Origin: Branchiostoma floridae
Taxonomy: Eukaryota; Chordata; Leptocardii; Amphioxiformes; Branchiostomatidae
Direction: 5' to 3'
Length of the DNA stretch: 64,000 nt
Assembly: GCF_000003815.2 (NCBI RefSeq)
Contig: NC_049984.1
Span: 11,096,718 to 11,160,717, forward strand
The position numbers were made by a program, and so were the translations under genes. The notes under the pieces were generated by a model. It had not been told where the DNA came from. It made no database searches and worked only from the letters and a program-made list of their open reading frames with translations. The stretch's first letter is position 1; every line of letters starts with the position of its first letter. This document shows positions 16,275 to 28,992 of this stretch, in pieces.

Positions 16275-18971
16275 CAGGAACATAAAGACACAGGGTAGGT
16301 TTCACGTTTCTCAACTGATATTCAATTGGATTTTAGAGAAAATTGAGTCCTGTGGCGCTTCAATGGACTATCCTCTTGCTATATATGGTGGTAGTTATTG
16401 TTTATGTTGATGAAGATCCATATGTAAGATCTTGCTTGGCTTTGCCGATGAGAACTTCTATTACCTGTACATGTGCTACAAATAAAACAAAACAGGTAAA
16501 CATTTTCTGTCCATCTATAGTTTACTTGATTCTAAATTATGAGCCTGCTTGTAATAAACAGTTAACTGTAGCTAAGCTTGCAATTTGTTTTTGCGGCAAG
16601 AGACTTTCATATTTTGTAAGTTTACATATTCTTTAATACAATATCGTTCGAAAAGGACAAGCTAACTGATAATGAAACTAAAAGTGTGGAGCGAATCAAG
16701 AAACGTCAAAGTAGTCTGGAACAGTCCCTGTGGCAGTGTTTGAAATAACAGGAATATTTGTGAATACGTTTAACAGCTGCAGCTCGGGCAGACACTTCTG
16801 GCAACCACACAGGAAGTCCAGCGCTGGACATCGACGGACACATAGAAGGCGAGCACTGGCAGAGGAGATCAGAGACGCTCAATGAAAAACTGACAACAGT
16901 ACCAACATGTGTCGCTAGGTCGTGCTTTGTACAAGTTCAGGAGTTAGGGTTCGGCGCCGAGAATACGAGAATAGAGTTCAGAAATTGATAATGTATACAA
17001 AACAGTACAATGACCACCGACCAATATATTATTGTACATTGTATAACTGTTGGTTATCGCGACCGATATTACTAACATAGCATAAAGGGTCTAAGATATT
17101 GGAAAACAATTTTGGATGTATTTACGTATGTAACGAATATGAATGAAACTCATTATACACATCCAGCACACAATGTATACGTTATCTTTGGTGTATATAG
17201 CACTGCAAACAATTACATACTTTTGAACAGCATATCACACCAGGAGCCTTCCTATTTTCTTTACAATAGATAGAAAAAGTATAAGTCATGAGAAGACTAT
17301 CATACAGTTTACGATACTTGTTCAATACCATTTAAATACATTTTGTTTACGATAACACACTGCGCCACGTTTTACGGCCAGCTACAACATCAAGTCTTTC
17401 TTAAGTTTCTACCAATATTGTATATCTTGCCTATACGATAGCACGCTAACATTCATCCCTAAGTCTAACTCTTGTACAGCAACATTGTATCAAACTACAA
17501 AGTTAACGGTGTGCGACCAAGTGGCAGTGGTTCTGTGGGTTGAGTACTCGATGCTATACATTCTAACCCGCTACTACATCAACAGATGCAAAATCTTGAT
17601 GATAAACATCGGGCAGCTAACCTTTATTTACAATATAAAGATACATGTACCCCAGCTATTTGCTTCAAAACACACACACACACGATTCAACGTTCTATGT
17701 TCACTATTTCACAGCAGGCATCTTACATAGTTACAGACACTGTAGTTCATTTCAAACGTTGAAATATCAGCAAACTCATCAGAAACATATATCTATCAAA
17801 ATAATCTGCCACAAGCGCTTTTACAACGTGGTGTGTGCTACATATACATAACGTTACATGTATATAAGTACGAGTATAGGACTATACGACTTTTTGGTAT
17901 CACAGTTCAAGCGCTTTGTTTATCTTACCTTCTCTGTTCAACAATCTATGGTAATAACAGCGAAGTTTAAAACATAATGTGCTACTCATTCTCTCGCAGT
18001 CATTTGTACAAGAGGCAGGTACTGCCCTGAAGTCGCTTAAGAACTGTAGGACTTGTGGGAAGTTCCATAGTGAATTTCCAGCTTATAATAGCATAGCCGA
18101 ATTATCTTCTTTTTTTTACCTTCGATACGAAGGTCATGTTTTGTGTGAATCTTCGGTCTTGATCAAGTGTTAAGGGCATAGTCGTGGGTTTGAAGTGGTA
18201 GAAGATCTTAGCACAATTAAGTGCTGTAGTTTGGGCCCCCCTAGCAGCTTCTTCGGAACTGCAGGGGCTGATTTAGTTTAAGACTGTGGAAGAGAATAAC
18301 TCATGAAGGGGTTGACTGGTCGGCATGATGTTAGTATGTAGATAGTGGTGATTATCATAATCAAACCCTCATTATGCAAACGACGATTTAATCTGCATAA
18401 TCAATGACGAGGTTTCAAAAAGGTTAACAATATTTGTCGAAGATCTGAGGTCGTGGGACATACTTCTGTGTCCCGGCTACGAACAATTTCATGAAAATTC
18501 GTCATGAAATGTCTCTCGTAGTCCCCTCGAGGTATTAACCTATACACACAATAAACGAATCCATAACAACTTCAGGTATCTGACAACGCAACGATACTTC
18601 TGTTCGTGATGACCCGGAACACTATCAGATGATGAAGTACTGTTAGGTGGGTTCTGATCCCTCGGCGTTGAATCTTTAAATAGACAGCCAATGACGAAGC
18701 TGTTGAACGACAGAATCACGTTACAGACATTGAAAAAAGGTATAACGTCTTTGGCCGAACTAGATGGAAAACTAAGCGTGCGCTGATGGCAGCAGTATGG
18801 AAAATGGCTTTGTCATGCTACACGTGGGTTGGATTATTTTGTTAACAAGCAGCGGAAAGTGTCAGGCCATATGTGGTCTGAACTTGAACTACTGTCACAG
18901 AATGTTATGATTTACAAGTTCAAATGAGACAAGTTAAGTTGTCTGCCATCTAGCGTGCGTATTTTTCTCAC
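16275..18971. other. Intergenic or downstream SLC6 region, no exon recognised
   Basis: The last coding exon of the SLC6 gene (a few residues in its relatives) should lie here on the minus strand but was not recognised. The rest is AT-rich with no convincing open frame. Small inverted or tandem motifs were not distinctive. Confidence 0.4.
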
Positions 18972-21900
18972 CTGGAAACGTTTGACCTCTCCCTTGTCTC
19001 TGATCTCTTCGTGTTCGAATGCTGGTGTTATGGCGTAAGCTATGCGCTGTTGGAGAGATAAAACAGTGTGTTTAGGCTACATCTAAAATATCTCCTTACA
19101 TGTAACGTAAAGTGTGTCAAAAGTGAACTTCTGAAGAAGCTAGCCATACTTCAAAGTGCAATATCTGTCCTCTGCACCGCAGTACTTGGAATACAGCATT
19201 GCCGCCAACGTACCACAGGGCAGCGACCCGCTTAGGCCTACGTCACAATTCCCAACCGGGGCCCGGCCGAGCAGCAAAAAGTGTGATATAAAAGACACCA
19301 AACTACACAAGACGTAAAGAGAATAGTCGTGGGCATTATTTGCGTATATTTTTACGCATACTTTCTATTTCTCGTTAACACAAACAGCCCGGCCGAGCCC
19401 TGGTGTGGCATACAGTCAAACCTGCCCAAGACGACCATCCGGGGGACCGGAAAAAAACGGTCGATTTGGACAGGTGGTCGCTGAGAAGAGTATCGACTCA
19501 AAACATGCCCGATGCAAAGTATAAATGGTTTCCGTTGCGTTTAATGGCAAATAGCAAGCACACTGCACGCACGCAAAGAAACGAGGTCTTTAATGTCAAA
19601 TACAACACGCACACTGTAAATTGAGAATTTGACCCCAAGGTTTTATCGAGCTTTTATACGATACAGTGTTTTAAAGCATTTGTACACTAACGTTTTAGAC
19701 AGTAAGGGAACTTTGATGCTGTCAGTTACCATACAAGCCTTTATGCGTCGCTGTGTTCTTGATCGAGGTATCTGAAATAACTACGGTGCACCTTTCGAAT
19801 TCGATGCCCGGTACGTCCCGATAGCATGGGTGAATGTACAGTACAGTTGGACAAAAGCACTCACACAGATCTTTCTTTAAAAAAGTATGGGGCTATATAC
19901 GTTTCAGCATTCGTTCACTTTATAATGATACAGATTTTTAAAAAATAATAATAACATCGCAATTGCAGTCAAAATCCGACGCAAACTGGCCGATTTCGGC
20001 ACAAAATTGCGCTAGTAATCATCAAAAATCGATGAAAACCTCAATTTTGAAAATGATGCGGTCGTTATGGGTCCCAATTTGGGCCGGTCGCGGTCGCGTT
20101 GGCCAGGTGGTCGTTGAGAAAAGGTCGCTTAATGCTTACGTCAATGGGAAATGAAATCGGGACCGAGAAAAAGCGGTCGAAATGGCCAGGTGGTCGCTGA
20201 GAAGAGGTGGTCGCTCGGGCAGGTTTGACTGTATAACGTTAGCCTCATGGGAGCTTCCGACAGTGGACATGTTAAAAGACCAAACGACTGAAATGTGTCC
20301 TGTAATTTTTTTTTCTCTTGTTGCAAGTTGTATTTAAAGGTTACTTTTACGGACCTTGGTTCATTTTTTCTGGTTCTGTTTTAAATATAGTGCTTCTTAA
20401 GAAAAGTATGATGAGACCTTGGAGTCTTCTGATTGGTCGACGTTGTCTGGCTATATGAATGAACTTTATTGCGCGACATTTGTACATGGTACAATTGTAA
20501 GGCAACAGTAATAAGTCAGTTAATACAATGATGCTCGTCTAAGGTCTATAACTACATATATGATAATGATTTATAATGTGGTCTATCTTGAAGTGTTGCT
20601 GTTGCTCACCTCTCGGAAAGGTCCTTGTAACTTGAGGAGTTTGAAGATGGCGTATCCCGGGATGAAGACCATGGAGGAGGCGCTGAGACACCAGGCCAGC
20701 CCCACCCCCCAGGGCGGGTACACGTACGTCTCGTACGCCAGGGGCCTGTACTGCACAATGCTGAAGATCGTGATGAACTGCACACAGGCGAAGAATTAAA
20801 GTTTAAGTGTTCTGACATATTTGATATAGATCGTGTTTTAGTATAAGGACACAACAAGCAAATCTTATGCATGACGAAGAACGAAGAAACACTAGCTAGC
20901 CCGTGTTAGTGCATCTGTTTATTCCCTTGCAATTAGCCCTCGGGCACGAGTTTGCAAATGGATAATCATAACTGACTAAACATAAATCTAACCTTGATAC
21001 ATGTATATACAGGCAGTAACCAATTCAAGTTACTTCTCACCAGTTGACTATGTCTGTAATGTCATTTTGTGTTAAAAACTTGTTTTATGGTGAGCAATTT
21101 TAACCCATGAATGTGCAATTCTAAAGTATGTAATTACCAGCAAGAAGAGCGGACTAACGAACTTCCAACAGAAGCGCCACCACAGGCCGGGGGTGAAGTG
21201 CAGCATCTCCTCCACGTCCTGCTTGAACTGTCTCATACCTGAGGTAAGGCATAGTTAAGTAGGTGCCAATGTAGATGGCACTTGCACAGCACTTACTTAA
21301 TGAAACATGTAACGCTACGATTTCTGTCAAGTTTTGATTTTTGGAGAACTGAACTCTAAATTATATGAATTCATTAGCACACCCTCATGGCATTAACAGT
21401 CACACTGAGTGGCTTAACAGACGACAGTATTGTTCAAGCTCTGGTAAAGACCCCGGGCGTATGGAGGTGGTGGTGGGGTAAGGGTAACTGATGTCGGCTT
21501 ACCGTAGAGCCAGGACACGCCTATAGCCTCAAACAGCACCGCAAACAGGATGGACGTTCCTGCAGCGTACTGGTCCAGCATGTGGAACATGTACATGCCG
21601 CCCTAAGTTGGAACATAGATACTATATCGTTACCGTCTTAACTATGATTCCACAAGGATGGAGTCTTGCCGCCATGTGAAGGTTTTAACTCCAGTGAGAA
21701 TTACTGAATCAAAATCTCTGATCATCAATTGTTACGTAAGCACGTAATACAATGTACTAGTAGTGCATAACGTTACATGTCATTAATTCGTACCTGACTG
21801 ACGTTGATGAGTGCCAGAGAGAACTCCACGAACAGAATGACGCCCGTGAACAGTTCCCGCTTTCTGGTAAGGATGGGGAACTCGTCACTCAAACCCGTCA

Positions 21901-24900
21901 GGATCGCTTCTGTCCCGCCCATCTGCAAGGTGCAACAGTATCGTAAGGTAAATCAACTCTTTCCCTAAACGCTTCTCGTTCGTTGCAGAATACAGCCATG
22001 AATATGACAAACGAGCCAAACTATACTTTCAGTTGTCAAAGTATCCTATTACACCACTTCCACGTTACATTACACGCTGCCACTCTGCAATATTCACATG
22101 CATGGCTACGGACGCACACCATGGCAAACAAACAAACACAAAATACCTTCTTTTTCAAGCAGGCAATAACACAAAGGCATGTTGAAAACCATGTTACCGA
22201 GCTGTCTATTCCCAGTGTGATGAGCATGAGGAAAAATATGATGGCCCAAGCTGTGGAACCCGGCAAGGTCGCAATGGCTTCTGGGTAGACCACAAACACC
22301 AATCCCGGTCCTGGAGTGGATGGGAGGGAGGCATGATCTGAGATTTGCAATATTACGTACACAAGTCTGACTCCTCCAAGTTCACTATGCACCATTACTG
22401 GAGCCTACCTACCTACCTACCCTCTTACCTACCTAGTCCCTTGACCTCCATGTCGTTGGGGGACATTGAAGGTAGCCATGAAGATAGAGAGCTGTCTCCT
22501 GGCTCGTCTTTCCCTTGCCATGGTTAACTACTTAACTGGGAGAAAACTTTGTAAAGCGAACAAAGAAGTTTTTTAAAGCTATCACTTTTTAATTTTTTAT
22601 AGAATATGTTCCAGACGGTTGTCATGAGTGCATGTACAGCAAGTGCTGAAGGGAGTAGGCTTTGAAAAGGTCTTGCAACATTTATCGCGACATGCCCTTT
22701 AAATGACCACATCACTCCTCACCTTGGAAAATGCTCTGATTTATAAACACACTTACATGTACGTTGAAGCTATAGGCGACGAAAACATATCACTCTACAT
22801 AGCATGTTCATGGACTGCTACACACACTTAGAAGTTATGTCCAGAACTCAGCTCGTCTTTCGTCTTTAAGCACTTAAGGCAGGTGCAAAGAGTTTGTTTA
22901 TACCAGTGCGACTTAAGCCTAGTCAGCCACCCGTATTGTAGACAAAACACGCTTGTTCTTGCAGGACCTATGTTGTCTTACGTTGGATTGCACAGAAGTG
23001 GAATGGTAAGCTAAGAACTTGTTAACATGACGAAGCAATACGCTTGATGACATCGTCTTTTCTAGTCCAAACATTAGCCATATAACGCTAGCCATGTCCT
23101 GGTTCGAAAGCCTATACCTCCTATGTGAGTAAATATTCATGTCCATGTAAACACCACGTTATCTCGTGTTTTTGTCGGGTTTATCTCTTAGAGTATCTGC
23201 CATGGGTGACCGACTTCTGGTCAGCATCAACAACTTTGTGGTTTCCTGTATAAACTTAGAGTCATTCTGTCATTCTTGTGCGGTCAAAACTTGATTAAGA
23301 CGCAGTGGTTTTTTCCTGTACATGGTTTGACTCTTCATTTATTGAGCAAAGGAGCTGGCCATGGCATGGTTGTTTCATATATGAATTGTGCTCTTTGGTA
23401 TATTGACACTTTGAATTCAAGCGTTAAAACATGGTTATATTAACTTTATACAACACTGTATTCCATCCAATGCCCCAGGCTGAACAGACCCTTTCGAAAA
23501 CGTATTGACATGAACTTTCTTTCATAACTAGATACATAACATGACCACTATAGTGTATAACACCACCATTTTGTAGTTAGCGTTGTGTGGTCTGCCATCA
23601 AACGTGACCACAGCTAACTCACCTTCGGTTGCGACTTTGTCAATGGGCACGCCCCGTTTCTGCGACATGTACCCCAGCACAGAAAAGATGGCGAACCCGG
23701 AGAAGAAGCTGGTCATACAGTTCACAGAACTGGTCACGAGGGCGTCTCTGTTCAACGACAAAATACAATATCATATATACATATATAAATAAATACAATA
23801 TCTATAAATATAGATATCATGTTCCTTCCTTGTTAAGTATACAATTATGTACCACGCTGTTTGCAATTAGCCTTCGGGCATGAGATTGCAATAAAGATTA
23901 TTATTATTAATCAGTACCGATGTTAGTTTAAACCTGAAAAAATCAAATCTCATAATCATGTTACTTAATGTACACCCAAATTAAACAACATGTCTATCAA
24001 ACGCACCGGTGAAATGCCTGACAGTTATTTTTGTGACATGAATATTCCTGACCGCACGCCTGAACTATCACGTACCTGTAACAGTTGTTGTGAAATTTGT
24101 TGTAACTGGATAGCGCGATCAGCACACCAAAACCCGCACCGAGCGAGTAGAAAATTTGTTGTGCAGCGTCTATCCATACCTGAAATGTGAACGAAGATAA
24201 GAAGATTGTACCTTTCTAAAACAGTTTAGATTAACTTCGTGGTTACTGTATGCTATGGTCACATTTTCAATCCGGCCGGCAGCTTTCGGGAACGAAAACT
24301 ATAACATATAAGACAGCAGAACAAAGAATGTAAAAAAAGAATAGTCATGAGCATAATTTGTGTACATATTTCTTGATAAACACTTTTTTTTCGTTTCCGC
24401 AAACATCCCCGGGCCGGGCCGGACCGGACCGGGCCGGGCCTGGACATGCGACTGTACGTAGCATTAATGGGTATCACACTGCTCCTTGCAATTGACTGCT
24501 CTTTGTTTCTGTATTTTTCTATCCTCCCCCTTCCCCCGCCTGGTTCCCCCACCCGTACCTGTGAATCCATGAGCCTGTCGAAGTTTGGAGTCAGGTAGTA
24601 TTTAATCCCCTCCGAGGCGCCAGGCAGAGTAGCTCCGCGGATCAACAGGATCGTCAGGACGATGTAGGGCATGGTGGCTGTCACCCACACTACCTGGTAT
24701 CGGGAGATACAAAACAGAAATGACAAGCTACTGGTATCTGTCACCAAAACGCAAGACCATAGCATGTCCAGGTCAAACGATACAAAATATAGAAGTTCTG
24801 CTGCAGTACCAAGGTCACACACCAAGGGGTCCGAAGTTGAAATTTAAAAAAAAAATAAAATACCTAGTAGTTACTTTTCATCATGGAGGTATCAGTTCTT

Positions 24901-27900
24901 CACACACCAAGGGGTCCGAAGTTGACCTACCCACATACCAAATGTCATTACAATCTATCCAGAGGTTCAAAAGTTATGCTGACCTCAAATATCCGGAAAC
25001 AAACAGACAGACACACAAACACAAAGACACACTAGAAACAAAATTAAAATACCTAGTAGATACTTTTCATCATAGAGGTATCAGTTCTTCCGTTTTCCGT
25101 TTCAGAACACAACATGCAGCAGGGAGTATGCAGATACTTTAAATTTTGGTTCACTACAAAACTACCTCATTTATCGTATCCAAAGACGTATAGAACCTAC
25201 CAAGTTCATACTTTGACCTCTCACCTTTCCAGACGACCTGACACCCTTCCACAGGCTGAGGTACAGCAGCAGGAATACTCCCAGCATACACAGCGCCAGC
25301 TTCCATTGCAGATCCCCGAAGTCGCCGATACCTTCACTTTTGTAGAGCTGTAACACCTCGCGTCTAGAGTGAAAATCAATGCATGACTACAGGAATACAG
25401 ACAATATAACACACAATCACATGTTTATCTGGAAATGTACTGCTGATACTCAGTTACACCTTTATTTTCTTTCAGACAGACAAGGACAATGTGGCACTGC
25501 GCTCAAGTTAGTTAACTAAGGACATAAAGAAGATAAAAGTAGTATAGCCTCCTAGGCTTTTTATTTTGTACGGACAGTCCCCATTCTTTCATCGCCGAAA
25601 TTAAACAAGAGTTTTTATTTTCTTTCAGCCAGACAAGGACAATGTGGCACTGCGCTCAAGTTAGTTAACTAAGGACATAAAGAAGATAAAAGTAGTATAG
25701 CCTCCTAGGCTTTTTATTTTGTACGGACAGTCCCCATTCTTTCATCGCCGAAATTAAACAAGAGTTTTTATGGAATAATCAGTACATTTTACTAGAAAGA
25801 AAATCTGTTTTTTGGAAGGAAATGTATATATGTGGCATACGGACGATACAAGACATTATAGATGACGGGGGAAATATTCTAACTCCAAAAGCTATTACGA
25901 GGGAATTCGGATTTGAATTCAATGTGTCCGACATCCTAAGATATTATGGTCTCTGCTCCTCAATTCCCCCCGGATGGAAAAGGACGTTAACAGACCCCAT
26001 TAATAGAAAACCCGATTTCGATCGTCACGCAGCTACAAATGCAAACAATTATATCAGCTCTTCGTAGATAAAATAGTGCAACCACCTTCCAAGCAAGATG
26101 AAATTACTCGATGTTTACAGGATGAAGAGGACATAAAAAAGTCTATATGTTACCTTATATATGCTCACAAGAAACCAAAATGCAGTATTTTCAGTACAGA
26201 ATTATACACAGGTTCTTGACCACCAATGCATACTTGAAAAAGATAAAAATTAAAGACTCTGACCAATGCCCATATTGCGAAGAAAAGCAGACAATTGTTC
26301 ATTTATTCGCGGAATGCCACACCGTCAAAACATTCTGGAAAGATTTCACTGACTGGTGGAAAAAAGAATACCAGCATCCCGTAGGTCTCACCAACAATGA
26401 GATTATTTATGGTCACTTGTCCCACCTTGAAAACAATAAAACTTTGAACAGGTGTATCCTACAGGCCAAATATTACCTTTTCTGCACCGCCATTAGCAAT
26501 GCTTACCCCATGTTCCATGCCGTAAAACATAGACTACTAGAGTATGCTTAAGGTAGTGTTAATGGTTTGAAAGTGATGTAAGTGTCTAGGAATTCGAGAG
26601 CCAATTGTAAAGTTTCATTATTATGTATCTGTTATAGTCGAAGATGCAGTCATGAAGCTGTAACGAATACATGTAATTGTAAATGTAACAACGTCCAGGA
26701 TTTCGAGAACCAATTGTTAAATTTCTTAGTTATGTATCTGCCGTAGTCGGAGATGTAGTTATTAAGCTATACATGTAAATGTGTCACAATGTGTGTAATT
26801 GTTATGATTTTTCAACAAAGGTTAAAAAAATTCTTTCATCGCCTTTTTACCTCCCCAACCGAAGTCAGGTACCCATTTTTGCACCTGGATGGAGTGAGGA
26901 AAGTCATGTCGGCTAAGTGAAGTTCCAAAAGAGCGCAAGATCGATAGCATGACAGATTTCAAAATTAAAACCTCTGCGTCCTTGTTTAAATACACAACAG
27001 CTTAATACGTTACATGACCCCGTGCACCCCACATTTGCCAAGTGTAGTAATAATGAATGAATGAAGACCTTAATTGCACATTTTTGCCCCACTGCTGGGA
27101 AATGAAACCTTGTGTTTACGTACTCGTAGTACTGTGCAGCCGGTGAAATCCCGCGCCGCGTCTCGTTGACCGTGGCGTTGAAGCCGTCCGTGCCGTTGAC
27201 GAAGTCGTCGGTGAGCTGGTCGATGCAGTCGGGCGTGTTCCACTCATTGTCGCACGACGTCCAGGGCAGTTTGGTCGTGAAGCTGGCGAACAGGTAGAAG
27301 AACGACCAGGTGATGATGACGTTGTAGTACAGGTCGACGAAGAAGGCGATGATGATGACGGCGTACCCGACACCTGCGGGCACAAACGACATGTCTGAAC
27401 TTATGGCTGGTACACATATGGATATATCAATAGGATAACCGTCTTAATTTTCAACACTGGTTGGGAGTGGTGGTCGGGAAGCAACAACGGTTGTGTGACA
27501 AGGGAACCAACTGGTCGTCGTTATCCTGTCCCTTTCCACCATATAGGAGACGAAGTACTAACTTATGACAATTCCTTTTTTGATTTGCATTTGGACAGAC
27601 ACAGGGATATCTGTAGGTTCTATGCAAATTCACGTTTATGCAAAAAGCTAAGAAGTGTTATATGCAATGGGATTTAGGACAGAACACCGGATCGAACTAA
27701 ATTGTGAGCAATGTGATGTGAACCGGTGTTTTTCTTTTCACAACAGGTGAGCAAAGAGAATGTTTTCGTGTTATTGTGTTCGCACCATGCACTAAGCTAA
27801 TAATTTAGGACGTGTATGTATAAGTACAGCAGTAAGTATCTACTTTACGAGCAACACATTTGCACCCCTAAAAACGCTCCAAACGACAAAACTACAGACC

Positions 27901-28992
27901 GGAGAGCGGATGATGACCAGATGACCGTACCTTTCAGTATGGGACAGACGTGTTCCCAGACGCTGATGGCTCCTGTTCTGTTGAACTGCCCAAGAATCAG
28001 CTCCATGTAGAACAGCGGCAACCCACCAATCAGGAAGAACGTCAGATAAGGAATCAGGAATGCGCCTGAAATAAACACATTGACTTATCGAGTGTCGTCG
28101 TACAAGTTATCGAGGAAGACGACTGAAATCGTACCAAAACTACCCTGCTATGGTACATGCGACTGAGATTCGAGTGCAAGAATAATGAGAGTTTTTTCAA
28201 GCATTTTCATACTCAAAGATTTCTGTGATTTCTCATGAGCCATGATAAAATGCATGACTACTAGTATTTGATAACATCTACGCTTTGCATACTGTACAGA
28301 TATAGATTCTTTTAGATCATCTGTCTGTAGGTTGTACACATATGTACTGCCGTCAAAAAGGACACTATCATTTCGACAAGGCACATTTCTATTCACTGGT
28401 TTCACAAACTTATTCCATATGTACAGTATTTCACGACATTGTTTGCTTCTATTTACACTTTGCAGCCTATCGACAGATATCAAAATTATGTTCTCTAACT
28501 TGAAAATAAAACGCACAAGGATAATATTACAATGATAATGCCATGATCTCCATCGATCTTTAAGGATGATGATAATGTCTTGTGAAATAAGGGTCATCTT
28601 CTACTCATCCATGTGTTTCTACGAAATTACAGTGGTTGTGATATGGCTGATCATATCAAAAGTGTCTTTGTAAGAATCAGTCAAAGGAAGAATGAGTATT
28701 CCTCACCTCCGCCGTTCTTGTAGCACAGGTACGGGAACCTCCACACGTTCGCCAAGTCCACTGCGAAGCCGATCACAGACAGGAGAAAGTCCGTTTTCTT
28801 GTCCCACGTCCCCCTGGCCTTGTCTCCGGCGGGATCGACCGACACCACTCCCGTCTCCGCGTCCAACCTCTCCTCGCTATCCGCCGGCGCCGTGCTTACC
28901 GTGTACCCGCCGGTCGAGCTGGCCACGACCACCGACGACTTCTGGCGGAACCTCGCCGGACCTTCCTCCGAACGGATGGTCTGCAGCTCCAT
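18972..28992 (-). CDS. SLC6A3: Sodium/chloride-dependent monoamine transporter, SLC6 dopamine/noradrenaline clade
   Basis: A plasma-membrane symporter that would take a monoamine back into cells with Na+ and Cl-. Exons: 28992-28707, 28065-27931, 27373-27124, 25363-25225, 24693-24559, 24179-24076, 23747-23623, 22310-22198, 21922-21794, 21602-21503, 21238-21138, 20777-20610, 19046-18972; phases agree and give 620 aa. Seen directly: TM1 [14 protein letters not shown] with Asp79, the amine-binding residue of monoamine transporters; [11 protein letters not shown]; the large second loop with Cys181/Cys190 and N-glycosylation sites at 200, 206 and 210; [15 protein letters not shown] (TM6); [11 protein letters not shown] (TM8 region); and a C-tail ending [10 protein letters not shown], as in DAT/NET just before their final few residues. 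The last exon was not found. The start is the ATG before the variable N-terminal tail; a longer upstream frame (from 29076) probably reflects a 5' leader exon. DAT versus NET cannot be separated in an invertebrate; the symbol is indicative. Confidence 0.92.
19229..19405. mobile_element. MITE-like element with GGGCCCGGCC ends
   Basis: Begins near TTAGGCCTACGTCACA and CCGGGGCCCGGCCGAG, contains GAATAGTCGTGGGCATTATT, and ends near GCCCGGCCGAGCCC. Related interior and GC ends occur at 24290-24450 and, in opposite orientation, near 40840-40940. It lies upstream on plus of the TA-flanked element at 19413. Confidence 0.5.
19413..20231. mobile_element. 819-bp DNA transposon derivative with TA target duplication
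   Basis: Perfect terminal inverted repeats, CAGTCAAACCTGCCC at 19413-19427 and its complement at 20217-20231, are flanked by TA on both sides. Subterminal GGTGGTCGCTGAGAAG motifs recur at about 19472, 20106 and 20190. No transposase is present. The ends resemble TA-inserting cut-and-paste elements of the IS630/Tc1 or ISL2EU type; the superfamily is inference. Confidence 0.8.
22404..22436. repeat. CTAC microsatellite in an SLC6 intron
   Basis: Short run of CTAC/CTAC-like units between SLC6 exons 7 and 8. It could create spurious splice donors on the minus strand but lies outside the mapped exons. Confidence 0.7.
23765..23905. mobile_element. AT microsatellite and retroposon-like 3' tail
   Basis: ATATATA-rich sequence is followed by GCAATTAGCCTTCGGGCATG and ATAAAGATTATTATTATTA, a tail like those at the 3' ends of LINE/SINE elements. 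A related GCAATTAGCCCTCGGGCACG stretch lies at 20930. It is within an SLC6 intron. Confidence 0.45.
24290..24450. mobile_element. MITE-like element ending in a (GGGCC)n GC block
   Basis: Contains GAATAGTCATGAGCATAATT, which matches the interior of the element at 19229, and ends in CCCCGGGCCGGGCCGGACCG (24406-24425) and further GGGCC units to 24440. The GC block has four or more G-tracts on both strands. It is intronic in the SLC6 gene. Confidence 0.5.
24818..25092. repeat. Interleaved direct repeats in SLC6 intron
   Basis: A 22-bp stretch, CACCAAGGGGTCCGAAGTTG, occurs at about 24820 and 24905, and a second unit including TACCTAGTAG.TACTTTTCATC occurs at about 24860 and 25050. The two pairs interleave, pointing to a rearranged dispersed repeat. 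A CAGACA/CACAAA-rich segment separates them. Confidence 0.65.
25461..25767. repeat. 153-bp tandem duplication upstream of the LINE
   Basis: The sequence from TTTATTTTCTTTCAG to CAAGAGTTTTTA is present twice, 153 bp apart, with a single clear substitution near the start (CAGACAGAC against CAGCCAGAC). Each copy includes ATTCTTTCATCGCC (25583-25596 and 25736-25749) and the first bases of the LINE, so the duplication arose with or after the LINE insertion. Confidence 0.9.
25750..26829 (+). mobile_element. 5'-truncated L1/Tx1-like LINE, frameshifted
   Basis: Two frames that belong together but are shifted relative to each other (25822-26067 and 26147-26551) encode the C-terminal part of an L1-type ORF2. 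Motifs include [18 protein letters not shown] with IPPGW, then [15 protein letters not shown] and the zinc knuckle [17 protein letters not shown] with the CCHC pattern. The element ends in an A-rich tract and is flanked by ATTCTTTCATCGCC at 25736-25749 and 26830-26843, a 14-bp target-site duplication. It sits inside SLC6 intron 4, in the orientation opposite to that gene. Confidence 0.88.
27057..27110. mobile_element. Possible retroposon tail fragment
   Basis: ATGAATGAATGAAGACCTTA followed by TTGCACATTTTTGCCCC resembles the antisense tails of short interspersed elements in this window (11130, 20460). It is too short for confident naming and lies in intron sequence just beyond the donor of SLC6 exon 3. 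Confidence 0.3.

Noticed and set aside
24259-24825. 188-codon minus frame as a single protein
   Set aside because: Only its middle part is the SLC6 exon 24559-24693; the rest is intron read-through.
26913-27392. 159-codon minus frame as one exon
   Set aside because: The SLC6 exon runs 27373-27124; the remainder reads into intron past the donor GA|GTACGT.
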